DNA of 64,000 nt from Phytopseudomonas daroniae. Its GTDB lineage: Bacteria > Pseudomonadota > Gammaproteobacteria > Pseudomonadales > Pseudomonadaceae. The translations under genes were made by a program, and so were the position numbers. The stretch is taken from positions 124,001-188,000 of the forward strand of contig NZ_QJUI01000013.1 of assembly GCF_004327285.1 (NCBI RefSeq), in the 5' to 3' direction. Of this stretch, positions 10,634 to 20,578 are shown piece after piece; the first letter of the stretch is position 1, and each line of letters begins with the position of its first letter. The notes below the pieces were generated by a model, which was not told the origin of the DNA, did no database searches, and saw only the letters and a program-made list of their open reading frames with translations.

Positions 10634-10667
10634 GAACCGTACGTGCGCCTTTCAGCGCATACGGCTC
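10634..10667 (-). ncRNA. Group II intron domain V
   Basis: A 34-nt hairpin, GAGCCGTATGCGCTGAAAGG through to the GTACGGTTC end, matches the canonical catalytic domain V with a GAAA-like tetraloop and two-base bulge. It starts seven bases after the intron protein's stop codon, as is usual. Confidence 0.92.
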
Positions 10668-10673
10668 AAGCCT

Positions 10674-12371
10674 TTACAATGCCCCCGAGAAGGCCGGCTT
10701 ACTCACTTTCAGGCCACGTATGTGGAGTTGTGTATGACAAATTGGGTGCAATAGTACCCGGTTGTCCAGGGAGTCTCTACCACCTTGTGAGCGGTAGATA
10801 ATGTGGTGGTCGTGCCACCCCGTTTCTCTGGTAATCGGTTGTTTGCACAGCGTGCACAGTCCTTTTTGGCTCTGGAATAGGCTGACAACTTGAGTCCGGT
10901 ACTTCAGCTTTTTCAGCATCCGCTCCATCCGCAGTTTTTCGCCCATTTCCTCCATGGAAGGATCGAAGGGGTTGTATTCCCCGCTCACCTTCTTATGTCG
11001 CTCAATTGGCGTACCCGCAAGCGGGTACAACGCAATTTCCCGTTTTGTCCCACTTTCCTCCGTTACCATGGTGGCGAACACCCAGTTTCTGTCGCCAGTG
11101 GTGCTGAAATACCGCTTTTGCACCCATTCCAGCGATTTGTTCGGGTGTCGCCGTTTCGCCCAACGCCAGAGTTTGAGGAACACTCTACTGTCCATACGGC
11201 TATACGCCTGTTTGGCAACTACGGGCTGGTGATATAGCGCCCAGCCTCGCAGCATCGGGTTCAGCACTCGGATTAGATCCTCCTGTCTTGCCGTTTTGCT
11301 GCTCTCAATAACTTCCTTGACCTTGCTGTAAAACGCCTTGACGTTCTTCTTGCTCGGCTTGATCAGGAGCTTCCCTTGATACTTGCGGAAGTTCCATCCC
11401 AGGAAGTCGAAGCCTTGGTCGATGTGGACGATCTGCGTTTTCTCGGATGACAACCGCAACCCGCGTACTGCCAGGAACTGCTCTACCCAAGGTTTGATCT
11501 CGTTTTCCAGCACCTCCGGGGAGGCACCTGTGATCACAAAATCATCTGCATATCGCACCACATTGACTTTCAGCTTCTTGGCCCTTGTCACGCTCAGATG
11601 CTGCTTGAGCTGTGATTCCAGGCCATCGAGTGCCATGTTTGCCAAAGTTGGCGAGATGATCCCGCCTTGTGGCGTACCGGCGTCCGTTGCCTGTAGCTGG
11701 CTCTTGTGTACTACACCAGCCTTCAGCCACTTCCTTAAAACCGCCTTGTCCGTCGGGACGTTGGCGATCAGCCAGTCATGGTTGATGTGGTCGAAGCATC
11801 CCTGTATATCCGCCTCCAATACCCATTGGGCCGAAGCCTTCTTGGATAGGCAGACGAACAACTGCCCCATTGCATCCGCCGTTGAACGCTCGATCCTGAA
11901 GCCGTAGCTGTTTGGATCGCCGTTGGTTTCTGCAATGGGCGCCAGTGCCAGCAGATACAACGCCTGCATGGCCCTGTCGGTCATGGTAGGGATACCCAGA
12001 GGGCGCTCCTTTCCATTCGACTTCGGAATGAACACACGCCGTAGGGGCCGTGGTTGGTATCCGTGCCGCTTCAACCCTTGTGCCGCTTTCCATTTCGCGT
12101 CAGGTGTATCCCAAAGCACGCGGTCGACTCCCGCCGTGCGCTTGCCCTGGTTTTCAGTGACTCGTCGTACGGCCAAGTATCTGGCCGACTTCGAGCGGGT
12201 CAGCATCCGTTGCAAGACTTTCACCCTGCGCCATTTGCCTTCCCGACAAGCCTTCGCAATCCGCACCTGCATTCCCCGGACATTCCGCTGTACACGACAC
12301 CAATCGATGTCGTGCCACTGCTGCGGAGCGCCGGAAAGCGCAGACCCGGCCTGTTGGCTGAGCTCTTTCAT
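10674..12371 (-). CDS. ltrA: Group II intron-encoded reverse transcriptase/maturase with HNH endonuclease
   Basis: Starting at the ATG at 12371 (MKELSQQAG, preceded by GAGAGGGAAAGCAGC) the protein has 565 residues. Reverse transcriptase blocks are visible: RRVFIPKSNGKERPLGIPT, LEADIQGCFDHINHDWL, GTPQGGIISPTLANMALDG and the catalytic VVRYADDFVI. A maturase X domain follows around LNPMLRGWALYH. A C-terminal HNH domain has CTLCKQPI, DHHIIYRSQGG and HPICHTQLH. The protein aids splicing and retrohoming of its intron. All catalytic residues seem intact. It stops just before domain V. An upstream in-frame ATG (12449) lacks a comparable ribosome site. Confidence 0.95.
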   Translation of the reverse strand: MKELSQQAGSALSGAPQQWHDIDWCRVQRNVRGMQVRIAKACREGKWRRVKVLQRMLTRSKSARYLAVRRVTENQGKRTAGVDRVLWDTPDAKWKAAQGLKRHGYQPRPLRRVFIPKSNGKERPLGIPTMTDRAMQALYLLALAPIAETNGDPNSYGFRIERSTADAMGQLFVCLSKKASAQWVLEADIQGCFDHINHDWLIANVPTDKAVLRKWLKAGVVHKSQLQATDAGTPQGGIISPTLANMALDGLESQLKQHLSVTRAKKLKVNVVRYADDFVITGASPEVLENEIKPWVEQFLAVRGLRLSSEKTQIVHIDQGFDFLGWNFRKYQGKLLIKPSKKNVKAFYSKVKEVIESSKTARQEDLIRVLNPMLRGWALYHQPVVAKQAYSRMDSRVFLKLWRWAKRRHPNKSLEWVQKRYFSTTGDRNWVFATMVTEESGTKREIALYPLAGTPIERHKKVSGEYNPFDPSMEEMGEKLRMERMLKKLKYRTQVVSLFQSQKGLCTLCKQPITRETGWHDHHIIYRSQGGRDSLDNRVLLHPICHTQLHIRGLKVSKPAFSGAL

Positions 12372-13021
12372 GCTGCTTTCCCTCTCAAGATGATGAAACC
12401 ACCCTGAGCGGAGGCACACGTACTCCCTGACGGGAGGGTGTCCCGCCAAGGGTAGTTGAGTTGGGCTCGATGAAACTGAGCCCGAGGTTTATTGAGACGA
12501 GGTCAATCAGGGATCATGCGACGAAAGACCACGCAGAAGTCTGCCCGGTTTCCCGTGGGATGATGTTCCAATCCCTATCCGAACCATTACAGCCCGGCAT
12601 TCGCTTTCTCTGCGATCCCATACCCGCACCGCCAACAGCTCGCCTTGCGGCTCACCTGCCACGAGGGCAGAGATACGGGCTTACCACGTTCCCTATCTGT
12701 CACACGACTGGGTTAGGACTCGCCTTTTCACCGGAGGCGCTGATGACGACGTATCCCCACATCCCACAGAGATAACCGGCCTCGTACCTTTTGGTTCATG
12801 CCTATCAGCAGTTTTGGCATGGCTATCCTTACGGTGTTTATCAGCGGTTCACTTATGTTGCCCATACCAGCCAGCCTAGCGCCTCAACCCGGTACTGCTC
12901 CGAGTATCCACGGCTTGCCTCACGGCAGAACCGCACCCTAACGGGGGCTACATTGTCGGGAAAGCTTCATACCCCACCGTTACCCGTGACGCATGTTTCC
13001 CTAGGCTATCGTTGGTCGCAC
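12372..13021 (-). other. Group II intron 5' ribozyme region (domains I-IV)
   Basis: This 650-base stretch, upstream of the intron protein and read on the minus strand, is structural RNA, not coding. It starts with the GUGCG boundary and contains the EBS1 candidate GGCGAGTCC at 12716-12724. Short open frames on either strand are incidental. Confidence 0.85.
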
Positions 13022-13216
13022 AACGAGTCCGCTACCACCCCGTGCAGGTAGTGGTTGGACAATGACAGACAGAGCTTTCGCCCATGTCTCCAGTTGAATA
13101 GACAAGAACCCAATAGAATGGCTTGTCAGCGTGATGTTTCCTCTTGTTCTCAGGCAAGAGGAACCCCTGCGGGGATTCTTCCCGCCAGGGTGAGGCCAAA
13201 CGGCCGGTGTGATGCA

Positions 13217-13483
13217 CTACATGTTGAGATAGATGGCCATGAGCAAGACGGTTGTGAAGACAAAAATCATCCAACCGAAGCTGCGGGTCAGTCTGGACAG
13301 TGATCCTGAGAAACAGTTGCGGATTTCTGTCCGACTTGCCGATTCATCTGCTGTACGGGCGAGACGTTTCTGCATGTCGATCTCATCGTAGTGAAGTAGG
13401 CACTCCCAGTTCGAAAATCGAACCATAGCCACGCTTCTGAGCGCTAAGTGGCTTTGGGTTACGCTATTGCGCCGCAGCGACAA
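13217..13483 (-). CDS. Small hypothetical protein with C-terminal membrane segment
   Basis: An 88-codon frame (or 69 from an internal ATG at 13426) ends with a hydrophobic stretch, FGWMIFVFTTVLLMAIYLNM, that could be a tail anchor. I do not recognise it. It lies in the spacer between the intron insertion site and amgK, in the lptD direction. Coding status is unproven: there is no strong ribosome binding site, and the base composition is less GC-rich than in the neighbouring genes, which may point to acquired DNA. Confidence 0.3.
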   Translation of the reverse strand: MSLRRNSVTQSHLALRSVAMVRFSNWECLLHYDEIDMQKRLARTADESASRTEIRNCFSGSLSRLTRSFGWMIFVFTTVLLMAIYLNM

Positions 13484-13548
13484 TGAGTCCTTTTGAGCGC
13501 TGGACTTCTTGGGCGGTTTTGTTTCCCAGATTGGCTACCGGGCTATCA

Positions 13549-13613
13549 GTTCTCTTGCGAGAACCCTTCACGATGACTCCTCATCGCGAAGCAGGAGACA
13601 CGCTACGCGTGTC
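13549..13613. promoter_or_regulatory. Three tandem perfect hairpins upstream of amgK
   Basis: Three short inverted repeats follow each other: GTTCTC-TTGC-GAGAAC (13549-13564), CGATGA-CTCC-TCATCG (13571-13586) and GACACGC-TAC-GCGTGTC (13597-13613). None has a T tract, so they do not look like standard terminators. They lie in the divergent spacer between amgK and the lptD side and may be leader RNA structure or protein-binding sites. Confidence 0.5.
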
Positions 13614-13677
13614 GCACAAGATGCTGGATAATAAAGCATGACCCGCGCAACGGCTAGCGCCGTCGGAGACCCTTGTA

Positions 13678-15371
<1,694 letters not shown>

Positions 15372-15372
15372 G

Positions 15373-16131
15373 ATGTATTGGCCCCTGACCCTGGTTGGCG
15401 CTCTGGCCGGCTTTGCGCTGGCGAGTATCCCAGGCCTGCTGCTGGGCGGGCTGCTTGGTCAGGTGCTCGACCGGCGTCTCGGTTTACGTGGCTGGACGGC
15501 ACTGGGTGAGCACCTGCGTGGCAAGACGACTGTGCGCGATGATGAGCTGCTATTCGTCATGCTCGGTCGCCTGGCGAAAAGCGACGGCGTGGTGCAACAG
15601 GCCCATATCCGCCAGGCCCGTGCCGAGATGCAGCGTCTCGCTGTTGGCGAGGCAGCCAAGGCGGCAGCCATCGAAGCTTTTTCTCGGGGCAAGACGGGGC
15701 AGGATAATCTGCGAGGTTCTCTACAGCGCCGTCGCGCCGATGCGGATGCGCTGCTGCGTGCCTGCTGGCGCATGGCCTGGGCCGATGGCCGGGTGGGGCA
15801 GACCGAGCGCGAACTGATTCTGCTGTGGGGCAAATGGCTGGGGGTTTCAGCCGATGCCCAGGAAGCATTGAGCGCGGCCTGCTCGCCACGTCGCGGCCCG
15901 CCGACGGCTGCCCCCAGTAGCTATCAGCAGGCACTGCGTCTGCTTGGCGTGAATGCCGACAGCGACGCGGAGCAGATCAAGAAGGCCTACCGGCGTCTGC
16001 TCAGCCGTCATCACCCGGACAAGATGGCCGGCAGCGGCGCGGCACCCGAAAAGGTGCGCGAAGCCACCGAGACGACCCGTGAACTGCACAACGCCTACGC
16101 GCTGATTCGCCAGCGGCGAGGTTTTCGTTGA
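15373..16131 (+). CDS. djlA: DnaJ-like co-chaperone DjlA
   Basis: The 252-residue protein has an N-terminal hydrophobic segment rich in glycine (LAGFALASIPGLLLGGLLGQVLD), a central TerB-like helical region at about 55-165, and a C-terminal J domain at about 185-250 with KKAYRRLLSRHHPDKM containing the HPD motif. This is the DjlA layout: a membrane-anchored J protein that stimulates DnaK ATPase. It follows murU directly. Confidence 0.93.
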   Translation: MYWPLTLVGALAGFALASIPGLLLGGLLGQVLDRRLGLRGWTALGEHLRGKTTVRDDELLFVMLGRLAKSDGVVQQAHIRQARAEMQRLAVGEAAKAAAIEAFSRGKTGQDNLRGSLQRRRADADALLRACWRMAWADGRVGQTERELILLWGKWLGVSADAQEALSAACSPRRGPPTAAPSSYQQALRLLGVNADSDAEQIKKAYRRLLSRHHPDKMAGSGAAPEKVREATETTRELHNAYALIRQRRGFR

Positions 16132-16213
16132 GTTGAATCGGGTGATCCGGGTTCGTAGCTGACTTCTCTTCATCCTTCAGCAGCACATGGCGGCAGGGCG
16201 CCATGTGGGAAGC

Positions 16214-17179
16214 CTACTGGCCGGCACTCGCCTGTTTATCCAGCCAACCGCGCAAGCGTCTGAACAACTGTTCCTCGGCCACGCCAGAATTGCCCGGCAG
16301 AGCGTCCAGGCCGATCTGTACTAAGGAGGGCTGCGGCTGCCGCTGGCTGATCTGTTTGCGCAATTGTGCGGCCTGGCGTGCGCTAGGGCTGTCCCGGTAA
16401 TAGAAGTCGCCCACATTGGCCTTGATCTGCACCAACAGGTCGTTGATCGGCGACTCGAAGCCTTCCGGCTGACGGATATCTACCAGCAGCAGGTTGTCGA
16501 GGTTGGCAGGCGTGCGCTCGGCGATGTAGCGGGCAGCCCAGTAGGCACCGCTGCCATGGCCCAGCAGTACGATGGTTTTGGCCTGTTGCTGCTCGGCGAA
16601 GGCGAGGCTGGCGTCGATACGTGCAAACACACGCTCGACGTGAGCAGCGCGTGCATCTTCTGCGCTTTGCGTGGGCTCTTCGGCAGGCACCGGTTCAACT
16701 GTGGCGGGTTCTTCAGGGTTCTCGGCAAGTATATCGCCGCTGGCAAGCGGAGGCTCGGCAATGCGCACGGGGAGGTTGGCGCCCTGGGGATCCGGCAGGC
16801 TTACGCTCAGGCTGTGCCAGCCGACATCCGGCAGCTTGTGCCGCAGCGGGCCGATGATCCGCGGTGCATCGGCGCTTTCGTTATCGCCCGGTAGCAGGAT
16901 TACCGCACCTTTGGGGGCTGGATCGTTGGCTGGCAGCCAAAGGGCGAGAAAAGGCGTGCCGGCTGCATCGAGCCGCTGTTGTTCATTGGCTGTCAGTTGA
17001 CGTTCGAGCGCCAGGGCTTCCAGGTCACTGCGTTCGGCCAATGGCGCACGCGGCTCTGGCGCAGAGTCGCTTTGCTCGCCGGCTTCGGCGGGTGGACTCT
17101 GATCGCCTTGCACGGCCATCGCGCTCGTCAGCAGCGTCAGGCACAGCAGGTAGCGTGGCGGGTGTCGAAAGCGCATCAT
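16214..17179 (-). CDS. DUF3530 family protein, probable exported alpha/beta hydrolase fold
   Basis: The 321-residue protein begins with a signal peptide (YLLCLTLLTSAMAVQG) and matches the DUF3530 pattern: AVILLPGDNESADAP, a GHGSGAYWAARYIAE nucleophile-elbow-like motif near residue 210, and LLVDIRQPEG. The acidic, proline- and glutamate-rich linker near residues 155-180 is variable in the family. No substrate is known. It is convergent with djlA and divergent from the sensor kinase gene, a position that is conserved in pseudomonads as far as I recall. Confidence 0.8.
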   Translation of the reverse strand: MMRFRHPPRYLLCLTLLTSAMAVQGDQSPPAEAGEQSDSAPEPRAPLAERSDLEALALERQLTANEQQRLDAAGTPFLALWLPANDPAPKGAVILLPGDNESADAPRIIGPLRHKLPDVGWHSLSVSLPDPQGANLPVRIAEPPLASGDILAENPEEPATVEPVPAEEPTQSAEDARAAHVERVFARIDASLAFAEQQQAKTIVLLGHGSGAYWAARYIAERTPANLDNLLLVDIRQPEGFESPINDLLVQIKANVGDFYYRDSPSARQAAQLRKQISQRQPQPSLVQIGLDALPGNSGVAEEQLFRRLRGWLDKQASAGQ

Positions 17180-17313
17180 CGTATGGCCCGGATGTTGGAT
17201 AGCGGCTAGAGCCTAATCACTTGTCGTGGATTTGTCAGATCCTGCTGTAGCTTAATGCGGCTTTGTGGCAGGCATTCGTTCTGCGTAGTCTCCCTCCGTT
17301 TCTGGTACCGAGC

Positions 17314-19716
17314 ATGATCCACCGCTGGCTGTTTCTCCTGATGCTGACTCTGCCGACTGCGTCGTGGGCGGATGAGTTGCCGTCGGCGCCTGCCCAGGTG
17401 TTCGACAGCACCCAGCAGCAATGGCTTGCCGCGCATCCCGTATTGCGTGCCGGGGTTGTGTTGCAGGCGCCCTATGCTCAGCTTGATCGGCGCTTGCATC
17501 GCCTCAGCGGCGCCAATGTCGAGATGATGAATACGCTGGCTGCGTTGATGGGCGTCCAGCTGCGCTGGCGAACCTTCCAGACAATGGATGAGTTGGAGCA
17601 GGCGTTGCGCAGTGATCAGATCGACCTCGCGCCCGGCCTTGGCCAAACACCTGCGGGGCTGCGTCGCTGGGTGTTTTCCGATCCTTTCCTGCGCGTGTCG
17701 CACCTGCTTATCGGCGAAGGTGACAGCGGCGGGGCGGTCGATCTGGAGCAACTCGACGAGCGCTCGCCGATTGCCTTGAAAGTGTCGGATGCGGTACTCG
17801 ATTACCTGCGCAGCAGCTACCCGAAGCTCAAGCTGGATATCGCCAGCTCACCACGCCAGGCCCTGCAACGGGTGCTCAACCAACAGGCCAGTTATGCGGT
17901 GCTCGACGAAGCACAGCTCGGGCGCCTGTCTCGCGAGCCGGAGTTTATCGGCCTGACAATCGTCGGCGATATCGGCTTCCCACAACTGCTGCGGGTCGCC
18001 ACGCGCCGTGACTGGCCTGAGCTGTCTGCCATCGTCGATGTCGCGCTGCGCAGCGTGTCCGCCCGGGAGCTGGACGATCTGCACAGTCGCTGGCTGCCGC
18101 CGAGTTATCTGCAGCAGGATACATCGTCGAGCTTCTGGCGCGGGATCAGCCTGCTGCTCGGCCTGTTGCTGGTGTTCGCACTGCTGTTGGCGCTGTGGAT
18201 GCGGCGTCAGCGCGACACCCTGGAGTTTCGCCTGCTCGCCGCACGCCACGAGATCGAGCTGCGCGAAGTCGCTCGCGATGCGTTACGGCTGTCGCAGTTT
18301 TCCATCGACAACAGCACGGTGGGCATCCTCTGGGTCAATTGGGACAGCCATGTACGTTACGCCAACCATGCCGCCGAGGTGATGCTCGGCTGCCGCAGCG
18401 GCGGCGTGGTCGACCGGCCCTTGAGTGATTTCGAGCCGAGCCTGAGCATGGATCGCTGGCTCGATCTGTGGCGCCTGGCCCGCAAGGGAGACGAGCGGCC
18501 ACCCAGTTTCGAGACCGAATGCCTGCGTGCCGATGGCAGCCGTTTGCCAGTGGACGTATCGCTGAGCTTTCTACGGTACCGCGATACCGAATACCTGGTG
18601 GTGTTCATCACCGATGTCACCGAGCGCCGCCGCGCCCTGGCCGCGCTGCAGGAGAGCGAGGCGCGGCTGCAGGGCATCGCCTCCAACGTGCCAGGCGTGG
18701 TGTTTCGCCTGGAGCGTGCACGACCAGGCGATCCGGCGCTTTTCGCCTTCATTGGTGAGGGCAGCGAAAGCCTGGTCGGGTATCGGGCGGCGACTCTGCT
18801 GGCGCCCGATCATGGCCTGCGCAGCCTGGTGCACCCGGACGACAAGGCCGATTACCACCGCGTTCAGGATCGGGCGTTCGACAGCGATAGCGATTGGCAC
18901 TGGCAGGGGCGCATGCTCACCCACACCGGCGAGTCGCGTTGGGTCGACATCAAGGCCATGGCCAGGCGTATGGCCGATGGTCGGCTGATCTGGGATGGCG
19001 TGGTCTGGGACATCAGCGAGAACAAGCGCAACGAGCTGGCGCTGGCTGAATCCCAGGTGCGCCTGCGCGATCTGTCGGCGCACCTCGAGAGCGTGCGCGA
19101 AGAGGAAAAGGCCCGCATCGCCCGTGAGGTGCATGACGAACTGGGCCAGGTGCTCACCGTGCTCAAGCTGGAAACCTCGATGTGCGAGCTGGGGTTCGCC
19201 GATCTCGACCCAGGCCTGAGTGGTCGCCTGAACAACATGAAGAAGCTGATCGCCCAACTTTTCCAGCTGGTGCGCGATGTAGCCACGGCGTTACGCCCAC
19301 CGATCCTGGATGCCGGTATCGCTTCGGCCATCGAATGGCAGGCGCGGCGTTTTGAAGCGCGCACGCAGATTCCCTGCCTGGTCGAGGTGCCCGAATACCT
19401 GCCACCACTGAGCGATGCCAAGGCGACCGGCTTGTTTCGCATCCTCCAGGAGTCGCTGACCAACGTCATGCGCCATGCCGAGGCGCATACGGTGACGGTG
19501 CGCCTGGAGTTGCTGAGCGACAGCCTGCACCTGTCGATCAGCGACGACGGCCGCGGCTTCCACCCTGCTGCCGTACGCGCCGATTCCTTCGGTCTGGTGG
19601 GCATGCGCGAGCGGGTGCTGATGCTCGGCGGACAATTGACCCTCGACAGTCGGCCGGGCGAGGGTACCCTGTTGCGGGTGAGGGTGCCGCTGAGCGAGTG
19701 TGTGTCCGGTTATTGA
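17314..19716 (+). CDS. agtS: Hybrid periplasmic-binding sensor histidine kinase (AgtS-like)
   Basis: The ATG at 17314 opens a signal peptide (MIHRWLFLLMLTLPTASWA). Residues about 30-255 form an SBP_bac_3-type periplasmic domain. A membrane helix at about 272-292 (GISLLLGLLLVFALLLALWM) follows, then two PAS domains, a HisKA_3 helix with the phospho-acceptor in EKARIAREVHDELGQVL near residue 605, and a HATPase domain (DDGRGFHP, GLVGMRERV). It is about 800 residues. With the adjacent NarL-type regulator it forms a two-component system next to an amino-compound ABC transporter, the layout of P. aeruginosa agtSR, which responds to GABA and 5-aminovalerate. The ligand is inferred. Confidence 0.85.
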   Translation: MIHRWLFLLMLTLPTASWADELPSAPAQVFDSTQQQWLAAHPVLRAGVVLQAPYAQLDRRLHRLSGANVEMMNTLAALMGVQLRWRTFQTMDELEQALRSDQIDLAPGLGQTPAGLRRWVFSDPFLRVSHLLIGEGDSGGAVDLEQLDERSPIALKVSDAVLDYLRSSYPKLKLDIASSPRQALQRVLNQQASYAVLDEAQLGRLSREPEFIGLTIVGDIGFPQLLRVATRRDWPELSAIVDVALRSVSARELDDLHSRWLPPSYLQQDTSSSFWRGISLLLGLLLVFALLLALWMRRQRDTLEFRLLAARHEIELREVARDALRLSQFSIDNSTVGILWVNWDSHVRYANHAAEVMLGCRSGGVVDRPLSDFEPSLSMDRWLDLWRLARKGDERPPSFETECLRADGSRLPVDVSLSFLRYRDTEYLVVFITDVTERRRALAALQESEARLQGIASNVPGVVFRLERARPGDPALFAFIGEGSESLVGYRAATLLAPDHGLRSLVHPDDKADYHRVQDRAFDSDSDWHWQGRMLTHTGESRWVDIKAMARRMADGRLIWDGVVWDISENKRNELALAESQVRLRDLSAHLESVREEEKARIAREVHDELGQVLTVLKLETSMCELGFADLDPGLSGRLNNMKKLIAQLFQLVRDVATALRPPILDAGIASAIEWQARRFEARTQIPCLVEVPEYLPPLSDAKATGLFRILQESLTNVMRHAEAHTVTVRLELLSDSLHLSISDDGRGFHPAAVRADSFGLVGMRERVLMLGGQLTLDSRPGEGTLLRVRVPLSECVSGY

Positions 19717-19730
19717 ACTGAGGTGAGCAC

Positions 19731-20360
19731 GTGATCCGAGTACTGGTGGCGGAAGACCACACCATCGTCCGTGAGGGCATCAAGCAACTGATCGGCATGG
19801 CCCGCGACCTGCAAGTGGTCGGCGAGGCGAGCAACGGCGAACAGTTGCTGGAAACCTTGCGGCACACGCCTTGTGAGGTGGTGCTGCTGGACATCTCCAT
19901 GCCTGGCGTCAACGGCCTGGAAGCGATTCCACGGATTCTCGCGTTGGCGCAACCGCCGGCGATCCTGGTGCTGTCGATGCACGACGAAGCGCAGATGGCC
20001 GCCCGCGCGCTGAAGATCGGCGCTGCCGGTTATGCCACCAAGGACAGCGACCCGGCCTTGCTGCTCACGGCGATTCGCAAGGTCGCCAGTGGTGGGCGTT
20101 ATATCGATCCTGATCTGGCCGATCGCATGGTTTTCGAAGTTGGCCTGACCGATTCGCGGCCGCCCCACGCGCGGCTTTCCGAGCGTGAGTTCTCGGTGTT
20201 CGAGCGCCTGGTGCAGGGCGAGGGCGTGAACGAGATCGCCGCCCACCTGGCGCTCAGTAGCAAGACCATCAGCACCCACAAGGCACGCCTGATGCAGAAG
20301 CTCAACCTGCATTCGGTCGCCGATCTGGTGCGCTATGCGGTCGAGCACAAACTGGTCTGA
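19731..20360 (+). CDS. agtR: NarL/FixJ-family response regulator (AgtR-like)
   Basis: The 209-residue protein has an N-terminal receiver domain (VLVAEDHTIVREG, phospho-acceptor Asp in VVLLDISMPGVNGL, signature Lys in GYATKDSD) and a LuxR-type helix-turn-helix (LSEREFSVFERLVQGEGVNEIAAHLALSSKTISTHKARLMQKL, residues about 145-195). It starts with GTG at 19731, 14 bases after agtS. It presumably activates the transporter operon beginning at 20579; an inverted repeat at 20455-20472 is a candidate binding site. Confidence 0.88.
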   Translation: MIRVLVAEDHTIVREGIKQLIGMARDLQVVGEASNGEQLLETLRHTPCEVVLLDISMPGVNGLEAIPRILALAQPPAILVLSMHDEAQMAARALKIGAAGYATKDSDPALLLTAIRKVASGGRYIDPDLADRMVFEVGLTDSRPPHARLSEREFSVFERLVQGEGVNEIAAHLALSSKTISTHKARLMQKLNLHSVADLVRYAVEHKLV

Positions 20361-20454
20361 CAGAGGGACTTGTCTATTCACGACACGCTTCCTGGGCATG
20401 CTGCCTCACTGAATCAAGCCTGCCGTTCGTAGGCTTATCCATTTGCGACATCGT

Positions 20455-20472
20455 TGTAGGAATCGCCCTACA
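20455..20472. promoter_or_regulatory. Candidate response-regulator operator upstream of the ABC transporter
   Basis: TGTAGG-AATCGC-CCTACA is a six-base inverted repeat with a six-base centre, about 107 bases before the transporter's first start codon. Its size and place suit a dimeric NarL-type regulator such as the upstream AgtR-like protein. No footprint supports this. Confidence 0.4.
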
Positions 20473-20578
20473 GCTGTCTTTCCGTCTGCCTTATATCAAA
20501 GTGTCATCACGCCCGATTTTCAGGTTCTAACGTCGGTTCTAGTCTTGAGCCACGGTAGAACAACAGGCAGGTGCGGTG

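Larger units (their letters stand above)
10593..13021 (-). mobile_element. Group II intron, complete, sense orientation to lptD
   Basis: The minus strand starts GTGCGACCAACG at 13021 (the GUGYG 5' consensus) and ends CCCACCCGAC at 10593 (AY end). A 34-nt domain V with GAGCCGT/ACGGTTC ends lies at 10634-10667. Domain VI follows, with paired GGGGGGAG/CTCCC-CCC arms and a bulged A seven bases from the 3' end, the expected branch point. The internal GGCGAGTCC (12716-12724) can pair over nine bases, with two G-U pairs, with the 5' exon GGACTCGTT (13022-13030), acting as EBS1-IBS1. The element is about 2.43 kb and encodes a full reverse transcriptase/maturase, so it looks active. Confidence 0.92.

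Noticed and set aside
13150..13185. GAATCCCC-GC-AGGGGTTC hairpin as a terminator
   Set aside because: The stem has an imperfect closing region and no T tract on either strand.
12461..13303. Small proteins encoded in the intron 5' region and beyond on the plus strand
   Set aside because: They overlap ribozyme structure or lack ribosome sites, and they have no recognisable sequence.
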